From Siphlonurus alternatus (lineage: Eukaryota > Arthropoda > Insecta > Ephemeroptera > Siphlonuridae), in assembly GCA_949825025.1 (NCBI GenBank), contig OX463781.1:41367150-41431149 (forward strand): DNA of 64,000 bases, in the 5' to 3' direction. The position numbers and the translations under genes are program-made. Shown in pieces: positions 1 to 11,775 of the stretch; the stretch's first letter is position 1, and each line of letters begins with the position of its first letter. Below the pieces are notes generated by a model. That model worked only from the letters and a program-made list of their open reading frames with translations, was not told the origin of the DNA and did no database searches.

Positions 1-347
1 TTGAGACATCTTTGCAGCTATCCTTGTGTAAATTACAACATTTCCCATTACAGCTTCATTGATAGCTCTGACTTCTGCAGACTAATTAGACTTTGAGGAC
101 ATTTATACAATATTAATTAAAATAAAGTCACTTTTTTATTATATACTGAGACCTGCATCATATGGAAAAAATCTATGAAAACTATATAGAAGGCAAATAC
201 AAGGCTTATTTTTAAAGGCAAATTATTTTAAAGGGGAAATAAAGGCATCAAAAAAGGCACATAAAAAATCTAACAAAGCAATATTTATAGCAATAAAGTA
301 ATATTTATGTTACTATATTAATATCGTAATAAGTTAGTTGAACCTAC

Positions 348-619
348 CTGAAGGATTGTTATTGAAGAAGGCCATGGTCGCTCTAGTGATTGCAGAGAAC
401 ATGCTGTCATGTAGACGCACGGAAGCCCTCATGCAGGTGTTGAAGAAGAGGAAGGAGCGCACCAGGGAGATCAAGAGCACTGCCAAGATGATACCACTGT
501 ACACGTAGATGCTCAGATCTGTAGACATCCACGATAGAGACTCAGAGGGAACAGGAGACGCTGTAGAGTTGCTGCCATCTTCTTTAATAATTGCTTGTCT
601 TGCCTCCTCCCAGTTTGTC
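348..619 (-). CDS. Copy A exon 14
   Basis: 272 nt. Extracellular loop with an N-glycosylation sequon (NST), helix [20 protein letters not shown], then [20 protein letters not shown]. Last copy A exon inside the window. Confidence 0.92.
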
Positions 620-3600
620 CTGCAAGTAACAAGAATATAAAAATACAAACAAAACTCAGAAGAATAAAACTTCATAAAGTCTAGAAACAAATTTTATTGT
701 AAAGGAGTTGAAAGTTTCACTTTTACTTTATCATTTTATTGTTTAAAAAAAGTAATAATAATAAAAAATTGAAAAATTGTCATTTAGAAAACTATCTCAA
801 ATAAGTAACAGAACACTACATATTTTCTTAATCATTTTATGTCAAATCTCCTGACTCACCAAAATGTGACCCAGTAGTCTGCACCGCTGCCTGCCAGCTG
901 AGCCAGGAAGAACATGGAGAACATGATGAACACCACGCAGCAGTTGCCCCCAGCACTCAGGTACTGTCCGTACACCTTGCCGGACACCGAGCCCTTGCTG
1001 CGAACCTCCGCAACCTCAGGAGGAGCCTCTGACGACGGCTTGGACACTTCCAGCTCTTGAGAAGATCTCATGCTCTGTAACAAGCAATATAAATTTAAAC
1101 TTTTTGAGGAATGAAAATACATATTGCATGTAAAATACAATGTTTAAATAATTAGAGACTAAAAGTATTTTCCAATTTAGAAGAGAAATAGTTGGTATAA
1201 AGTATTTCTGGGTTGAAATACCATTTTCAGATACTGTCTTTTTAATATTTTGCTTTTTTTTTAATCTTGCATGGAGTATAAATGTTAAATAATAATGGCA
1301 AAAAGTTATAATTTTAAGATCATGAGCTGAAGACAGAAACAGAGAAAGATAGAGAAAATTCCCTTGGAAAGTACACTTACCTTGATTGAGATTTGCCTGA
1401 CGAGACCCTCCAGGTGTGACGAGTTGCTACCCTCGCTGCTGCGGTGCCTCCTCTTCCTCGGCTCTCCCTCCATCTCATCTTCACCCGGCAGAGAGTCCTC
1501 GTCAAACTCTCCCTCCTCCGTGTCTGCCAGAAGTTGTGCGAAGTCCAGCCCCGAGGCCTGCAGTTCAGAGTACGAACCCTGTGCCTCCACACGACCCTGC
1601 GAGAGCATCGGCAATAATGAATTGACTTGCAGAGTACTGCAGAAACATAGCTAAAGAAATATTGGTATATGAACTGGTAATCAAAATTCAGAAAAAAGAA
1701 TTAAAAAAGAAGAAAAGAATCCTGTCACTATCAAGTAAAATAACAAAAATCATAAAAAAAAATCATTAATAAGAAGATTATAAAATGATGAAATATAAGA
1801 ACATTATTAAACCAAAGTGTGACGTGTAATTTTGCTGCAGCCGCTATTGCTCTCTGTCTGCTCCAGGGATGGTCACCCCCCAACACATAGAGGGTACACA
1901 TGTTCTACCCTCATTAGGGGATTGTCTATTAATGTTATTTACTGCCCTCAGCAGAACAAGTGTTTCTAGCGACTGGGGGGGTAAAACCGTGGGGTTCACG
2001 GGTTCTTTAACATTATTAGTATACAGTTATGCGCGTGTGTTGATGGAAACTTCCACTGGGAATGTTCCATTGTATATTTTCAACTTGTTTCTCCTGCGAG
2101 CGATCTAGCTCAACTTTCTTGTACTATGTTCCTATATAATGTTTTCTTCAATTTCTTCGAGTGGTAAGGGTGCTATCCACCCTGTGTATACGTCAATCAT
2201 CTGTCGCGGGAAGCCGTGAGCTGGGCCGACGTGTACAAAGCGTATTCCGTCGCCCACCTTCACTTCACAGCGGGTCGGGGACCCCCCAACATACCCTCAT
2301 CGGCATCAATAACCCCAAGGGGTAGTGTGAGTGCAAATATTTTGGGGGTAGCATTGGGTGTGTCGAGAGTTGGACACTGGCGGGCCCGTTCCCGAGCTGT
2401 GCCGACTTGCTAGAGGACCACACCCAGTACATTCCTGTTCCGTCTGGACTCAAGACCATTCTCGTTTTCTCAGTTCTGTCAGGTGTGTAACCTTGACATT
2501 TTCACCGTGCTTTGCAAAACACACAAGCTTTTCTTTTACAAACTAAAGTGAATATTTCCGAATGATATCTCAAGAAAACTATTGTAACGTATAAAATTAT
2601 TATCATTTGTGATTTCGTAAAATCGATCTTATTGTCAGTGCCATCAGCATAAAATTCTCTTGTAATATTTTCAATTGTCTTCTATATAATATTCTTTTGT
2701 AATTTAAATTCTGTACCAAATTCATCATATTCATTCTGTTATTTCTCATCCGGTTTTGTATATTGGCGATCGAGCAATAAGCAGTTTTTAACGTAAATCA
2801 ATTATGAAAATTTGATTATTTTAATACGACAACCGGTGTTGTTTGCGTGCCATCAGAGAGACTGCATTCCAGTACAGTAAACCGTACTGTGTGACGTGTA
2901 ATTTTGCTGCAGCCGCTATTGCTCTCTGTCTGCTCCGTGCTCGCTCGCACTTTGTGTATCGTTGTATATTATCAAATTCACTGTCATCTAAATTGCTATA
3001 ATTTACGTATCGCTAAATCGTTCTGCCAATTTACTATCTTGAATGCCTGTATAATTTTTACTCAAAATATCACAGTCCATCGAAACTACTTTACGGCTTT
3101 CCTTCCATTAAATCTCACCCTCTCATTTATACACTAGCTGAATCTTACAATTAGATAGACTAGCTAGCGAACACTATTTGAGCTAGATTAGTAGGGTTCC
3201 TCTTTTTGTTCCAACTCAATAGAACAGCTCCTGCTGGTGCGTCCGAACCGCTCCCACCCCGACTAGCTGGCTGGCACCCCTACTTCAGTAGGGTCTACGT
3301 TACACTAGGTAAGCACATGAAGGTTAACCGTAACAAAAGTAGTTGACACTCACACTGTCCATGATGAGGATGTGGCTGGCCTGGGTGAGGTACTGCAGCT
3401 GGTGGGTCACCAACATCACACACTTCTGACGTAGAAAGCCACAGATGCAGTCGTCAAAGAGGTGGCGCCCCACGTGAGCGTCCACCGCCGAGAGAGGGTC
3501 GTCCAACAGGTAAATGTCCGCCTCCTTGTACACCGCCCTGACGATATACAAATTATTTTGTTAATAACAGTTGTAATGTGACATTTTTCATTGCTTGAGG

Positions 3601-6440
3601 GTGTATTGTCACCATTACAGTAATCAAATAATTATAAAAAATAATTATTTTAATAATTGTCAATGTCCATAGAGTTAATTTTGTGACCATCTAGATTGTG
3701 AAAGGTTAAATTTCAATTAATAGGTTTTTGAAGCTCAACTCTTCTCAGTCAGTCTTGTAACTCATAAAATACATCTCTTCAATATACTATATATTGTTGC
3801 CTGAAAATGCAAATCATTAACTACAAAAAAATTGATATAACTCTAAACCTTATCTCACTAGAACATAAGAGTCAAAAAGTCCCATCAATTTTTTTTAAGT
3901 TACATGCATTTTCATGCGTCAATATGTAAACTCCTAGCTAAAAAAAAAACTGCTTTGCTGTACTTTAAAACTGACCTTGCCAGGCTGACTCGTGCCCTTT
4001 GACCTCCACTTAGGGACACCCCCCTCTCCCCCACCATGGTTCGGTCCCCGTACGGAAGCTGGGCCAGATCTCGATCGAGGGAGCACACTCTCAGAACTTC
4101 TCGATAGCGAGCCAGGTCCCAGGGCTGTCCGAAAGTGATGTTTTGCCTGAGAGAGCCAGCAAACAGCCAGGGTTCTTGAGCAGCGTAGCTCAGACGACCG
4201 TGCACCTGCACGCTACCTGCAGTCAGCGGTAACTCGCCCAGCACCGCATGGAGCAGGGACGTCTAAACACAAAAACAAAATTATAATCTATGTAATGATA
4301 TTTGTGAAGGACTATACAGTTCAAGTTAAATACAAAAATGTATTACTTTATGGGAATATTTTAAAAAGTTTGCAAGGAATACCTCAAATTGTTTATACAA
4401 GAAGAATTAGACTTTAAAATTTGTTCAGTTGAACGATTTAAAATATTCCCATAAAGTAATACATTTTTTGTATCAGTAGTCATCCGGCAAAACGTTGAAT
4501 CTGGCTTTTTTAAAATTGTTCAGGCGAGCAAAAATAAGAGGGGGCATTCACAAAGCCTTAAGGCCACATTTAAGGCTCGAAAATTTAAGACCAGAAATTT
4601 TGGGTCTAAAATACAGGTCTAAAATTAAGCTCTAAATTATCGAGCCTTAAATGTGGCCTTAAAGGGGTACCAAAGTGAATACTTTTTTTACATATTCGTG
4701 CAGCTAAGAATTATTTTGATATCCCTGTGTCTCAATATTTTCGTACAATGCCTAGCTATTTTAAAATTAATTATTTAATTTGAAAAGTGAGTTCTATGGC
4801 CGTTGGTTGATTCAAGTCGGTGCGCGCCCGCAGCAGCCGCTGATACGATGAGAATTTCCCGCAAATCATGGGAACCTCCTCCCGCCCCTTTCTTGTCGTA
4901 TCACCGGCCGCTGCGGGAGCGCATCGGCTTGAATCAATCAACGGCCATAGAACTCAATTTTCAAACTAAATAATTAATTGTAAAATAACTAGGCATTGTA
5001 CGAAAATATTGAGCTACAGGGATGTTAGAATAATTCTTAGCTGCCCGAATATGTAAAAAAAGTATTCACTTTGGTACCCCTTTAAGACTTTGTGAATGCC
5101 CCTTAAGATTTTTTTGGCTATAAAACTGCCACAAAATCTTTATTTATATCTCGATATTTTTCATTTTTTTACTGCTGACAGATGACATTAATATCTATCG
5201 TTATGTGTTTATTAAATTTGGATACGAGCAAAACTCCGTGCAGGCAAAATATTTTAATGCCGAAAAAAGCCAGATACGACGTTCTGCCGGAATTAAGCGA
5301 ACGATTTTCCTGCCAGATACGCCTTTCTGTTGGAATGAATTAGCATTTTTTTGACAGATACAAACTTTTATGAGATTTCCCATGTTATTCTCCCATATGC
5401 GTACATAGGTATTTGCAATTAAATACTTGTAATTAGAGTAAAACTCGGTAGAATTTTAAATTCTAATAACCGGTATAGAGAAACAAAATGTTTTTATCAT
5501 AACGTTTCTGATGGTTGTAATTTCTTTTCAATTTTATAATAATTATATGAGCTAAAATAAATCTTGTTAATGCTCTATCTTAAATAATAATTAAATGCAT
5601 GTTTTTATTTGTATTTGATTTCAGTGTATTTCGCGCTATATCGCTATATGTATTGCATATGAGTGCGTATACTCTCAAACTATACCAAAACAAAAATTAT
5701 TATTTATATTATTACCGTACTTGTGTTGCACTATTTGCATAAATATAGCTTCTAACATAGTAAAAATTCGTTCCTTGTATTATTCTTACGACGTTTTCGC
5801 TTCAACCATTCATGATAAAAATAATTCTTTGTCTGCTTTTACGAACTTGCATGCAGTTTCAATAAACGTATAAAATACTTCATTATTAATATATTCGTTC
5901 AATTGACACTTGGATTACTATAATGGACGACCTACAGTTTTTCAATATTTTCTAATTTTATTTTTATTATTATTGGTATCTCAAGTTTTGTGTTTTCAAT
6001 TATTTAAGAATTTTTTAAATCCTGCAGTACATACCATGCACCTTAAAAATTGTATTTTAAGGGTGTTAGGGTGTTTGTGCGTATAATTACATAGCCCCTT
6101 TTGGTGGTATATATTGCCAGATATGCCCCTTTGTCAGATGCAAGCATGAATTTTAACCACATACGCCTTTTGTCAGACTGTCCTTGGAGTATTTTTGCCA
6201 GATACGTCTTTGTGTCGGATTGACGGGGATTTTTTTTTAGCCAGATACAACCTTTTACCAGACAACAATTTCGAAAATTAATATGCAGTTTTACATTGCA
6301 GTGCATTTTCGCATGCTTGCAGTGGTCTGATGACCAAAAGGCTTTACCATATGATAAAGAAGGTCCTGCAGTACAGTAATATGCAAAAAAACGCGATTCT
6401 GAAATTTGATCAGAAACAACGTTTTGCCGGATGACTACCG

Positions 6441-6477
<37 letters not shown>

Positions 6478-9400
6478 CTCATCCATAAGTTTATATGCTG
6501 CTACAATGACAAACGTAATGACACGCTGGCTGATCACAACTCCAGTTATATAGTCCCACTTGTATATAATATACCTTGTCAGAACATAAGAAATCAGGAA
6601 AGTATTCTCCTGTTATTAAGTGAGTTTTTATGTTTACTTTTAAGCTAGTTATCTGATTGTGTTTTTTAATTATTTATGTAAATTGTGCTGCATGGCCTAC
6701 AGAATGTAATAAATCTAATTTACTTTGCCTGCCCCGACGGGCCCAATGACTGCTGCCAGTTGTCCAGGTCTCAGATTAAGGCTAACGTCCAGCAGGGTTG
6801 GCTCGGAGGTCTCGCTGGACCACTTGGCGGTCGCTCCCTTCAACTCCACGCCCAGCTGACCTTCAGACACCTTGTGACTGTCCCCAGAAACCTCGTCCAG
6901 CAGCAGGAACGTCTGTTGAGAATTAACTTACAAATCTGACCATGGCATTTTACATTTTAATTACAAACCTGTAAACGTTTTATGGAGACTGAACCCTCTG
7001 CAAATTGAGATATAGCTTGTGGGAAGAATATTGTCATAGTTTGTCGAATAATATTGTAGTAAGATGTCATGACAAACACCTGCAAAGAAGAAGCAATAAT
7101 TATAGAATATGAAATTTTGAACATATTTTAGCCAAATCCTCACCTTTTCTGCAGTGATGTTGTTTCCCATGAGAACATAGGCAATGACTGAGACATAGAG
7201 TGTGACTCGGGTGGTGAACATTATGAAGGAAAGATAGACACCTCGAATGTACGACCCGTACTTAATCTGCTTGATCTCCATCCTATTAAAAATGATAAAT
7301 CTTGAGTCAATAGCTGTTAGCTAGTCCACCAGACAAAGTTCAATCAAAAATTCATTACACAAATTACCAGAGCATGGAGTTTTGTTTTGATATTGCAGAG
7401 AAGAAAGATAAAACAAAAGGAAGTAAATTTAGGCATATTTACAGTGCAAATAAGATGAAAAAAACTAATGCATAAAAAAAAAATTATTTAGCAGAGTATA
7501 TTGAATTTTAAAAAAAATTATGGAGATAACAGATAGTAATTAAGTTATATTTTGATTTCATTGGTGAGGCTGTCTTAATCTAGCGAGCCTCACCTGCGGG
7601 CCAGGGAGACGAGCTTGGCGAAGGGCTTCTCCCAGGTGTACATCTTGATCACCTGGATGCCGGAGATGATCTCGTTCATCAGACGAACTCTCTCGTCGGT
7701 GCGCACCGCCGTCTTCATGCGAAGACTTGAGGTTTTCTTACCAAGCCAGCCTGCCAAGCAACAAACCAATGAATCCTCGGTAAATAATATTAAAAAATAA
7801 AAATAAAAATAAAAAATAAAAATAAAAAATATATAATAAAAAAGTGAGGCATCAAGAGAAAATGCACAAGATATCAAATGTACTTGGTCTTTATGCATAT
7901 TTCTATTTTCTAAACACATCAGAGTAGAGTATAATTATAATTATTAGTAAGTATAATTATTATTATATTAGGCAGGGGTATTGTTCAACTTTCAAGCTAT
8001 CCTAGGGCATTTCATGCAGTATAGAATTTAAATTAATTTGAATGGTCATGTTTCTGAATTAAATAGAAGTTAAATCTATTTAAATTGGCCTTATTGTAAA
8101 AAATAAATTTGCTAGTGACAGCAGCAGTGTAATTCTCATTTTGTTAGTGTGGAATTTACCTTGCAGAGGGATGGTGAGTAGGAGGGTGGCGACGCCCATC
8201 ATGGCTGACAGTCCCATTTCGGACCACATGAGGTACGAGCAGAGAGCAGTTTCTAGAGGGCCGATCCAAAGGTAGTGCATGAAGATGGGAACCACATCAA
8301 ATCGATTGACGTCATTGGACAGCAAGTTGACCACCTGGCCTGCCGTTGTTTTGCCCATTGCCAAGTGACTCAAACGTAGGGCCTGAATAAAAAGAGAAAA
8401 GTCACATAAGTCGTTTCAGAAATGTTTTCACTTGTAGTTTTAAATCAGAAAATAATTTCCTAACAAAAATAACGAAAACAAAATTGAGGTTAGCAAACAT
8501 TTTATTTGACATGATATTTTTTTTCCTTTTTTAATGAATTAAAATTATGTACATTATATTTTTTTCAAACAAGCCTTATGGATGGTTTGACAAGGTGTTA
8601 GTTATTTACAACATAACATTTTACTGTAAAATTAAAAGTACATAATAAATTAAACACATTACTTTCTTTTAATTTAATTACTACACATAGAAATTTAAAT
8701 AATTGACACCACATTATGTAAAAAGGAAAGTACCTTGCGGTATATGACGGAACAAGAGGCCACCCTCATCTGCATGCCCATGTGCATTATGCCCATCATA
8801 TAGGGGTGCAGAATGACGATGGCAAAGCCTGATGAGGCAATCACGCCCCCTGCGTACAGATACGCCTCCTCTAACGTGGTCTCCGAGCCTGGTGTGAAGT
8901 AGCGGATCAGTCTACCCAAGAACAGAGGCTGGGCCACCCTGCACAAGAACCAACGTCACACAAGCCCAGCAGAGACAAGCAGACAAACTCACTTGACCAC
9001 CAACTCCACAAACAAAAGAACAAAACCGTAGCACATGAAACGTGGACCAAACGAGTGCAGCATCGCTCGGAAGTAACTTGGAGTTGCATTTTTTCTTTTC
9101 TTACTTCGTTCTATTTCTTTTTTCCAGTTCCTGTAATTAAATTTATAATTTACAATATATTCAAATAGTTTCAAATATTGCCATGTTTAAACCTCTGTCT
9201 GTAAAATTTATTCTGATGTTGGGCCACATTTCTATCAAGTTGGGCTTTGGGCTACTTGATCTAATTCTGTCAGTAATCTTAACTGATCAACTGATGATCA
9301 ATATTTAGAAGAAACTATTTATATCTTGCTTTAAATACAGAAAAAAATCACTCACTTATCTAGTAGGTTGCCAACCCGGTCTGACTTGTGGTCCTTGAGA

Positions 9401-10102
9401 GGGTCGTAAAGGTCATCAACCTCCAGGTCTCGCGAGTATCCTTTGATGAATGTGCGGATTGTCCACCTGTGGATACCATATTTTCCGTCAATACAAAATT
9501 AGGAGTTGCATTTGAAACTTTTTAATTTCAAAAGTAGCATGGAGATTTCACAAAATATAAAAATTAGTGAAGTTTAACAATCTAAGACAAGTTCTGCATT
9601 AAAGTAAACTGAATGTGTTGCAAAATGTAGCTTACTCTTTACTCTGCATCCATTTTAGCAATAAAATTTAAATATAATTATGCATAGAGAGAAATTAATT
9701 TAATACTGCAGGAGAATATAATTACAATATTATTTTATTAAAAAAATATTAATTTTTTTTTTGTATACATTTACATTTTAATGAGTAAAGATAATTTGTT
9801 TTTAAATTACAATGTTGAAAGGCCAATCAATGCATTAAAAGTTGGCCTTTTGCATTATTTTATGTAATAAACTAAGTATAATATTTACGTATTAACAGAA
9901 TTTACAAAGTTAATGACCAACAAAGGTTGACACAATTAATTTAGTTATTTAATTATTTATGTTTATGAGGACTTCTCCGAAGGGGCGACGTTACGAGGAG
10001 GACTCACCAGAAGGTGATGGCGGAGAGACAGTTGGCGGAGGCTCGAGGGTGCGGCTTGCTGCTCTTCTTGGCCTCGGCGTCCATGGTCAGAGAGCTTCAG
10101 TT
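348..10102 (-). CDS. ABCC4-like: Copy A: ABCC/MRP4-like ABC transporter, exons 1-14 (3' part outside window)
   Basis: Spliced gene reading from 10084 (ATG) leftward. Coding exons: 10084-10008, 9466-9356, 9130-8993, 8938-8734, 8382-8160, 7750-7594, 7282-7144, 7079-6969, 6912-6724, 4262-3976, 3537-3354, 1596-1381, 1074-860, 619-348; all joins keep frame and use GT-AG. About 841 residues are present: N-terminal region with KPHPRA, TMD1, NBD1 (Walker A GPVGAGKTSLL across exons 9/10, signature [13 protein letters not shown], Walker [14 protein letters not shown]-loop VTHQ), linker, and the start of TMD2. The rest of TMD2 and NBD2 must lie left of base 1; no exon 15 is visible in 1-347. An 18-nt 5' UTR piece (10085-10102) follows an acceptor CAG, so an upstream non-coding exon exists. 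The family exports organic anions and conjugates using ATP; substrate here is unknown. NBD1 has Asp in place of the catalytic Glu after Walker B, as is usual in ABCC proteins. Confidence 0.93.
860..1074 (-). CDS. Copy A exon 13 (TMD2 start)
   Basis: 215 nt. [20 protein letters not shown] and helix [20 protein letters not shown] ending YWVTFW. Two codons longer than in B and C. Confidence 0.92.
1381..1596 (-). CDS. Copy A exon 12 (interdomain linker)
   Basis: 216 nt, 72 codons. [19 protein letters not shown], then an acidic stretch and the basic/Ser patch [15 protein letters not shown]. Uses a normal GTAAGT donor, unlike copies B and C. Confidence 0.9.
1817..3304. repeat. Unclassified insertion bounded by a 48-bp direct repeat (intron 11 of copy A)
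   Basis: The same 48 bases, starting GTGTGACGTGTAATTTTGCT, occur at 1817-1864 and 2889-2936. The interval is richer in GC than the introns (for example 2200-2460). The second repeat begins a TGTGACG...GTTACA segment to 3304 that could be an LTR, but no primer site, polypurine tract or polyprotein was recognised. Confidence 0.45.
3354..3537 (-). CDS. Copy A exon 11 (NBD1 Walker B)
   Basis: 184 nt. [16 protein letters not shown] and [11 protein letters not shown]. Here [17 protein letters not shown] replaces the [13 protein letters not shown] of B and C. Confidence 0.93.
3976..4262 (-). CDS. Copy A exon 10 (NBD1 core)
   Basis: 287 nt. Starts [13 protein letters not shown] directly after the Walker A lysine; Q-loop [10 protein letters not shown]; signature [12 protein letters not shown]. 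About six differences from the copy B exon in 287 nt by eye. Confidence 0.93.
4541..5104. mobile_element. Foldback MITE, GGGGCATTCACAAAG family, split by a nested element
   Basis: Termini GGGGCATTCACAAAGCCTTA and TTAAGACTTTGTGAATGCCCC. Its right arm is interrupted at TTAA by the 4663-5081 element. An uninterrupted relative lies at 51804-51944. Confidence 0.85.
4663..5081. mobile_element. TTAA-flanked foldback element (piggyBac-like target) nested in another MITE
   Basis: Terminal inverted repeats AGGGGTACCAAAGTGAATAC and GTATTCACTTTGGTACCCCT; arms extend well beyond 150 bp. Flanked by TTAA at 4659-4662 and 5082-5085. No transposase ORF. Confidence 0.85.
5215..5370. repeat. Degenerate ~41-bp tandem repeat, cluster 1 (intron 9 of copy A)
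   Basis: GCCAGATACGACGTTCTGCC, GCCAGATACGCCTTTCTG and GACAGATACAAAC recur at 5269, 5312 and 5353. Confidence 0.6.
6110..6275. repeat. Degenerate ~41-bp tandem repeat, cluster 2 (intron 9 of copy A)
   Basis: GCCAGATATGCCCCTTTGTC at 6116, ACCACATACGCCTTTTGTC at 6156, GCCAGATACGTCTTTGTGTC at 6197 and GCCAGATACAACC at 6240; spacing 40-43 bp. Confidence 0.65.
6442..6475. repeat. (TA)n microsatellite, intron 9 of copy A
   Basis: About 17 TA units. Confidence 0.9.
6724..6912 (-). CDS. Copy A exon 9 (start of NBD1, Walker A first part)
   Basis: 189 nt. Begins [18 protein letters not shown] and ends [11 protein letters not shown]; the Walker A lysine is the last codon. The donor is AAA|GTAAAT, weaker than the AAG|GT seen in B and C. 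Confidence 0.9.
6969..7079 (-). CDS. Copy A exon 8
   Basis: 111 nt. Last TMD1 helix and linker to NBD1: [20 protein letters not shown] then [11 protein letters not shown]. Confidence 0.9.
7144..7282 (-). CDS. Copy A exon 7
   Basis: 139 nt. Membrane helix [20 protein letters not shown] after [14 protein letters not shown]. Confidence 0.92.
7594..7750 (-). CDS. Copy A exon 6
   Basis: 157 nt. Encodes [20 protein letters not shown] and [20 protein letters not shown], the conserved intracellular coupling region of TMD1. Nearly identical in DNA to exon 6 of copies B and C from the DERVRL codons onward. Confidence 0.93.
8160..8382 (-). CDS. Copy A exon 5
   Basis: 223 nt. Contains the ABCC signature loop [15 protein letters not shown] and two membrane helices ending at TLLLTIPLQ. 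Confidence 0.92.
8734..8938 (-). CDS. Copy A exon 4
   Basis: 205 nt. TMD1 segment with [12 protein letters not shown], the helix [18 protein letters not shown], and [16 protein letters not shown]. Confidence 0.92.
8993..9130 (-). CDS. Copy A exon 3
   Basis: 138 nt. Lys/Arg-rich stretch ([10 protein letters not shown]) and then the first membrane helix, [16 protein letters not shown]. Confidence 0.9.
9356..9466 (-). CDS. Copy A exon 2
   Basis: 111 nt. Encodes the cytosolic N-terminal motif [20 protein letters not shown] and then [17 protein letters not shown], a conserved entry segment of short MRPs before TM1. Confidence 0.9.
10008..10102 (-). CDS. Copy A exon 1 (ATG at 10084)
   Basis: Encodes [10 protein letters not shown] then [16 protein letters not shown]. 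The start is the only ATG in frame and is identical in position to copy B. Acceptor CAG precedes AACTGAAG at 10102; donor GTGAGTC follows 10008 (phase 2). Confidence 0.85.
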
Positions 10103-11451
10103 CTGGACACAATGCAAAAGTCAGTGCAGTCACTTTGCAATACTGTACCTTATGTATCACCGTTTATCAAAAATTCTATAAAATAAATGCACAGAACATT
10201 ATTGTATAGATAGAATTTACAGTTTATTATATACATCATGAATTAATTAATAAACACTAATAAAACTATTATAAATAATAAATAATTAGTTTTTGTACAA
10301 CGTTAAAGAGTATTAATTTTTTAAAAAATCAATCTCAATAGGTACTCTACTGCATACCATACTGCAGTATTTAAAAATAAATTAAATGCATACAAGAGTT
10401 CGGTATACTAATTAGAAACCTTAAAAGTACAGGGAAAAAGTCAAATAAAATATATTTGAAAAAACATTAGAGTGAATGGATATAAATATTTCTCTGCGTC
10501 TGAATCTGCTAGGTGTTGCTAAGTGAAATGAACAACAATCAGTCTGCAAAGAAAATGCTGGTTCCTCGTAATTAACTCCTCAGCTAAGAGTCAAATGCCA
10601 AGTTAAGAACAGCGTGTCCTTGCCCCCGGCATATAATATATGGCCTAAAAGAAACGTAAACAAAGCAATTGATTGTCCGATCGACTCATCCCACGCGAGG
10701 ATGAGACTATCTTATCATATTGAATGATACTTGGTAAAGTTTATTAATATTATAGCACCAAAGATAAGCATGACATTTTATATATATGATTTAATTAAGA
10801 ATCGCGTCGGGTAACGTTACTGACTATATTATATAAATTGCAGCAGCATGGCACAATTGCTATCGAAAGACAAAATTTTGACAAATTAATATATACAAAA
10901 ATCCACGGTATATTTTAAACGCGGTTACATTAAAATAAAACTGTTTTTATGGTTGGATTGCATTATCAAAAGAAAGTAATCAAATAAGTCCACAAGTATC
11001 TGTTATACATATACTATTATATACTACATGTACATAAAAACCTCCATATTTATCTACATCGTCGTCTGTGTTTGCCTGTTTGCACATGCAGTGTTAACCA
11101 AATATTAAATATTATGCTTCATCATGACCAGGTATTATAAAACATTTGCTGCAGTCGTGAATATTGTATTTTTTTAAGATAACAAGCGTGTAAATAACTG
11201 CTGGTTCACAGACACTTTTCTCTGCTAATTGATAGAAATGTGAAACAAGGCGATATATTCTTTGAACTGTGTATATAGATCGAACTGATGTAAGCAAAGT
11301 ACTGAGAAAAATTTATTTGCTTCCCAGGAAAAGGAAATCAACAAATAATACATAATCATATACTGTAGATAGGAGAAAACGACAAAAATAATGTAGCCGC
11401 GCGGCACAGTTCAGCGAAAAGTGACGTCATTTAGTATTGCATGACATTTAT

Positions 11452-11775
11452 AATGGAGTACCGACCTCAAAATTTTTTATTGCAGAAATGGATAGAGGGT
11501 GTAAAGTTATGCTACTCTGATTTTTTTTCAGCTTTTTTAGGGACCGGGAAGTATTGCTAAAAAGTTTTGGCGAGGTCGGGTTCGAATCCACGTCCCTTTT
11601 GGGTCCTATCTTTTATTGCGGCAAGAGGCGGCACTTTTTCTGTACTTTCAATAATTTTTAAAAAATATTTGCCGGGCTCTAAAAAATCTGAAAAAAATCA
11701 GAGTAGTATAACTTTGCACCCTCTATCCATTTCTGCAATAAAAAATTTTGAGGTCGGTAGTGTCGGTACTCCATT
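11452..11775. mobile_element. Foldback MITE, ATGGAGTATCGAC family
   Basis: Arms ATGGAGTACCGACCTC and GAGGTCGGTAGTGTCGGTA plus CTCCAT; inner arms TATTGCAGAAATGGATAGAG mirrored. Centre contains GGTTCGAATCC, a perfect RNA polymerase III B-box-like string. Confidence 0.8.

Noticed and set aside
1..347. Search for exon 15 of copy A at the left edge
   Set aside because: No [14 protein letters not shown] codons or matching acceptor were found; the exon must lie outside the window.
2216..2459. GC-richer frames (about 65 codons) in the insertion in intron 11 of copy A
   Set aside because: No recognised domain and no frame longer than expected; kept only as part of the unclassified insertion.
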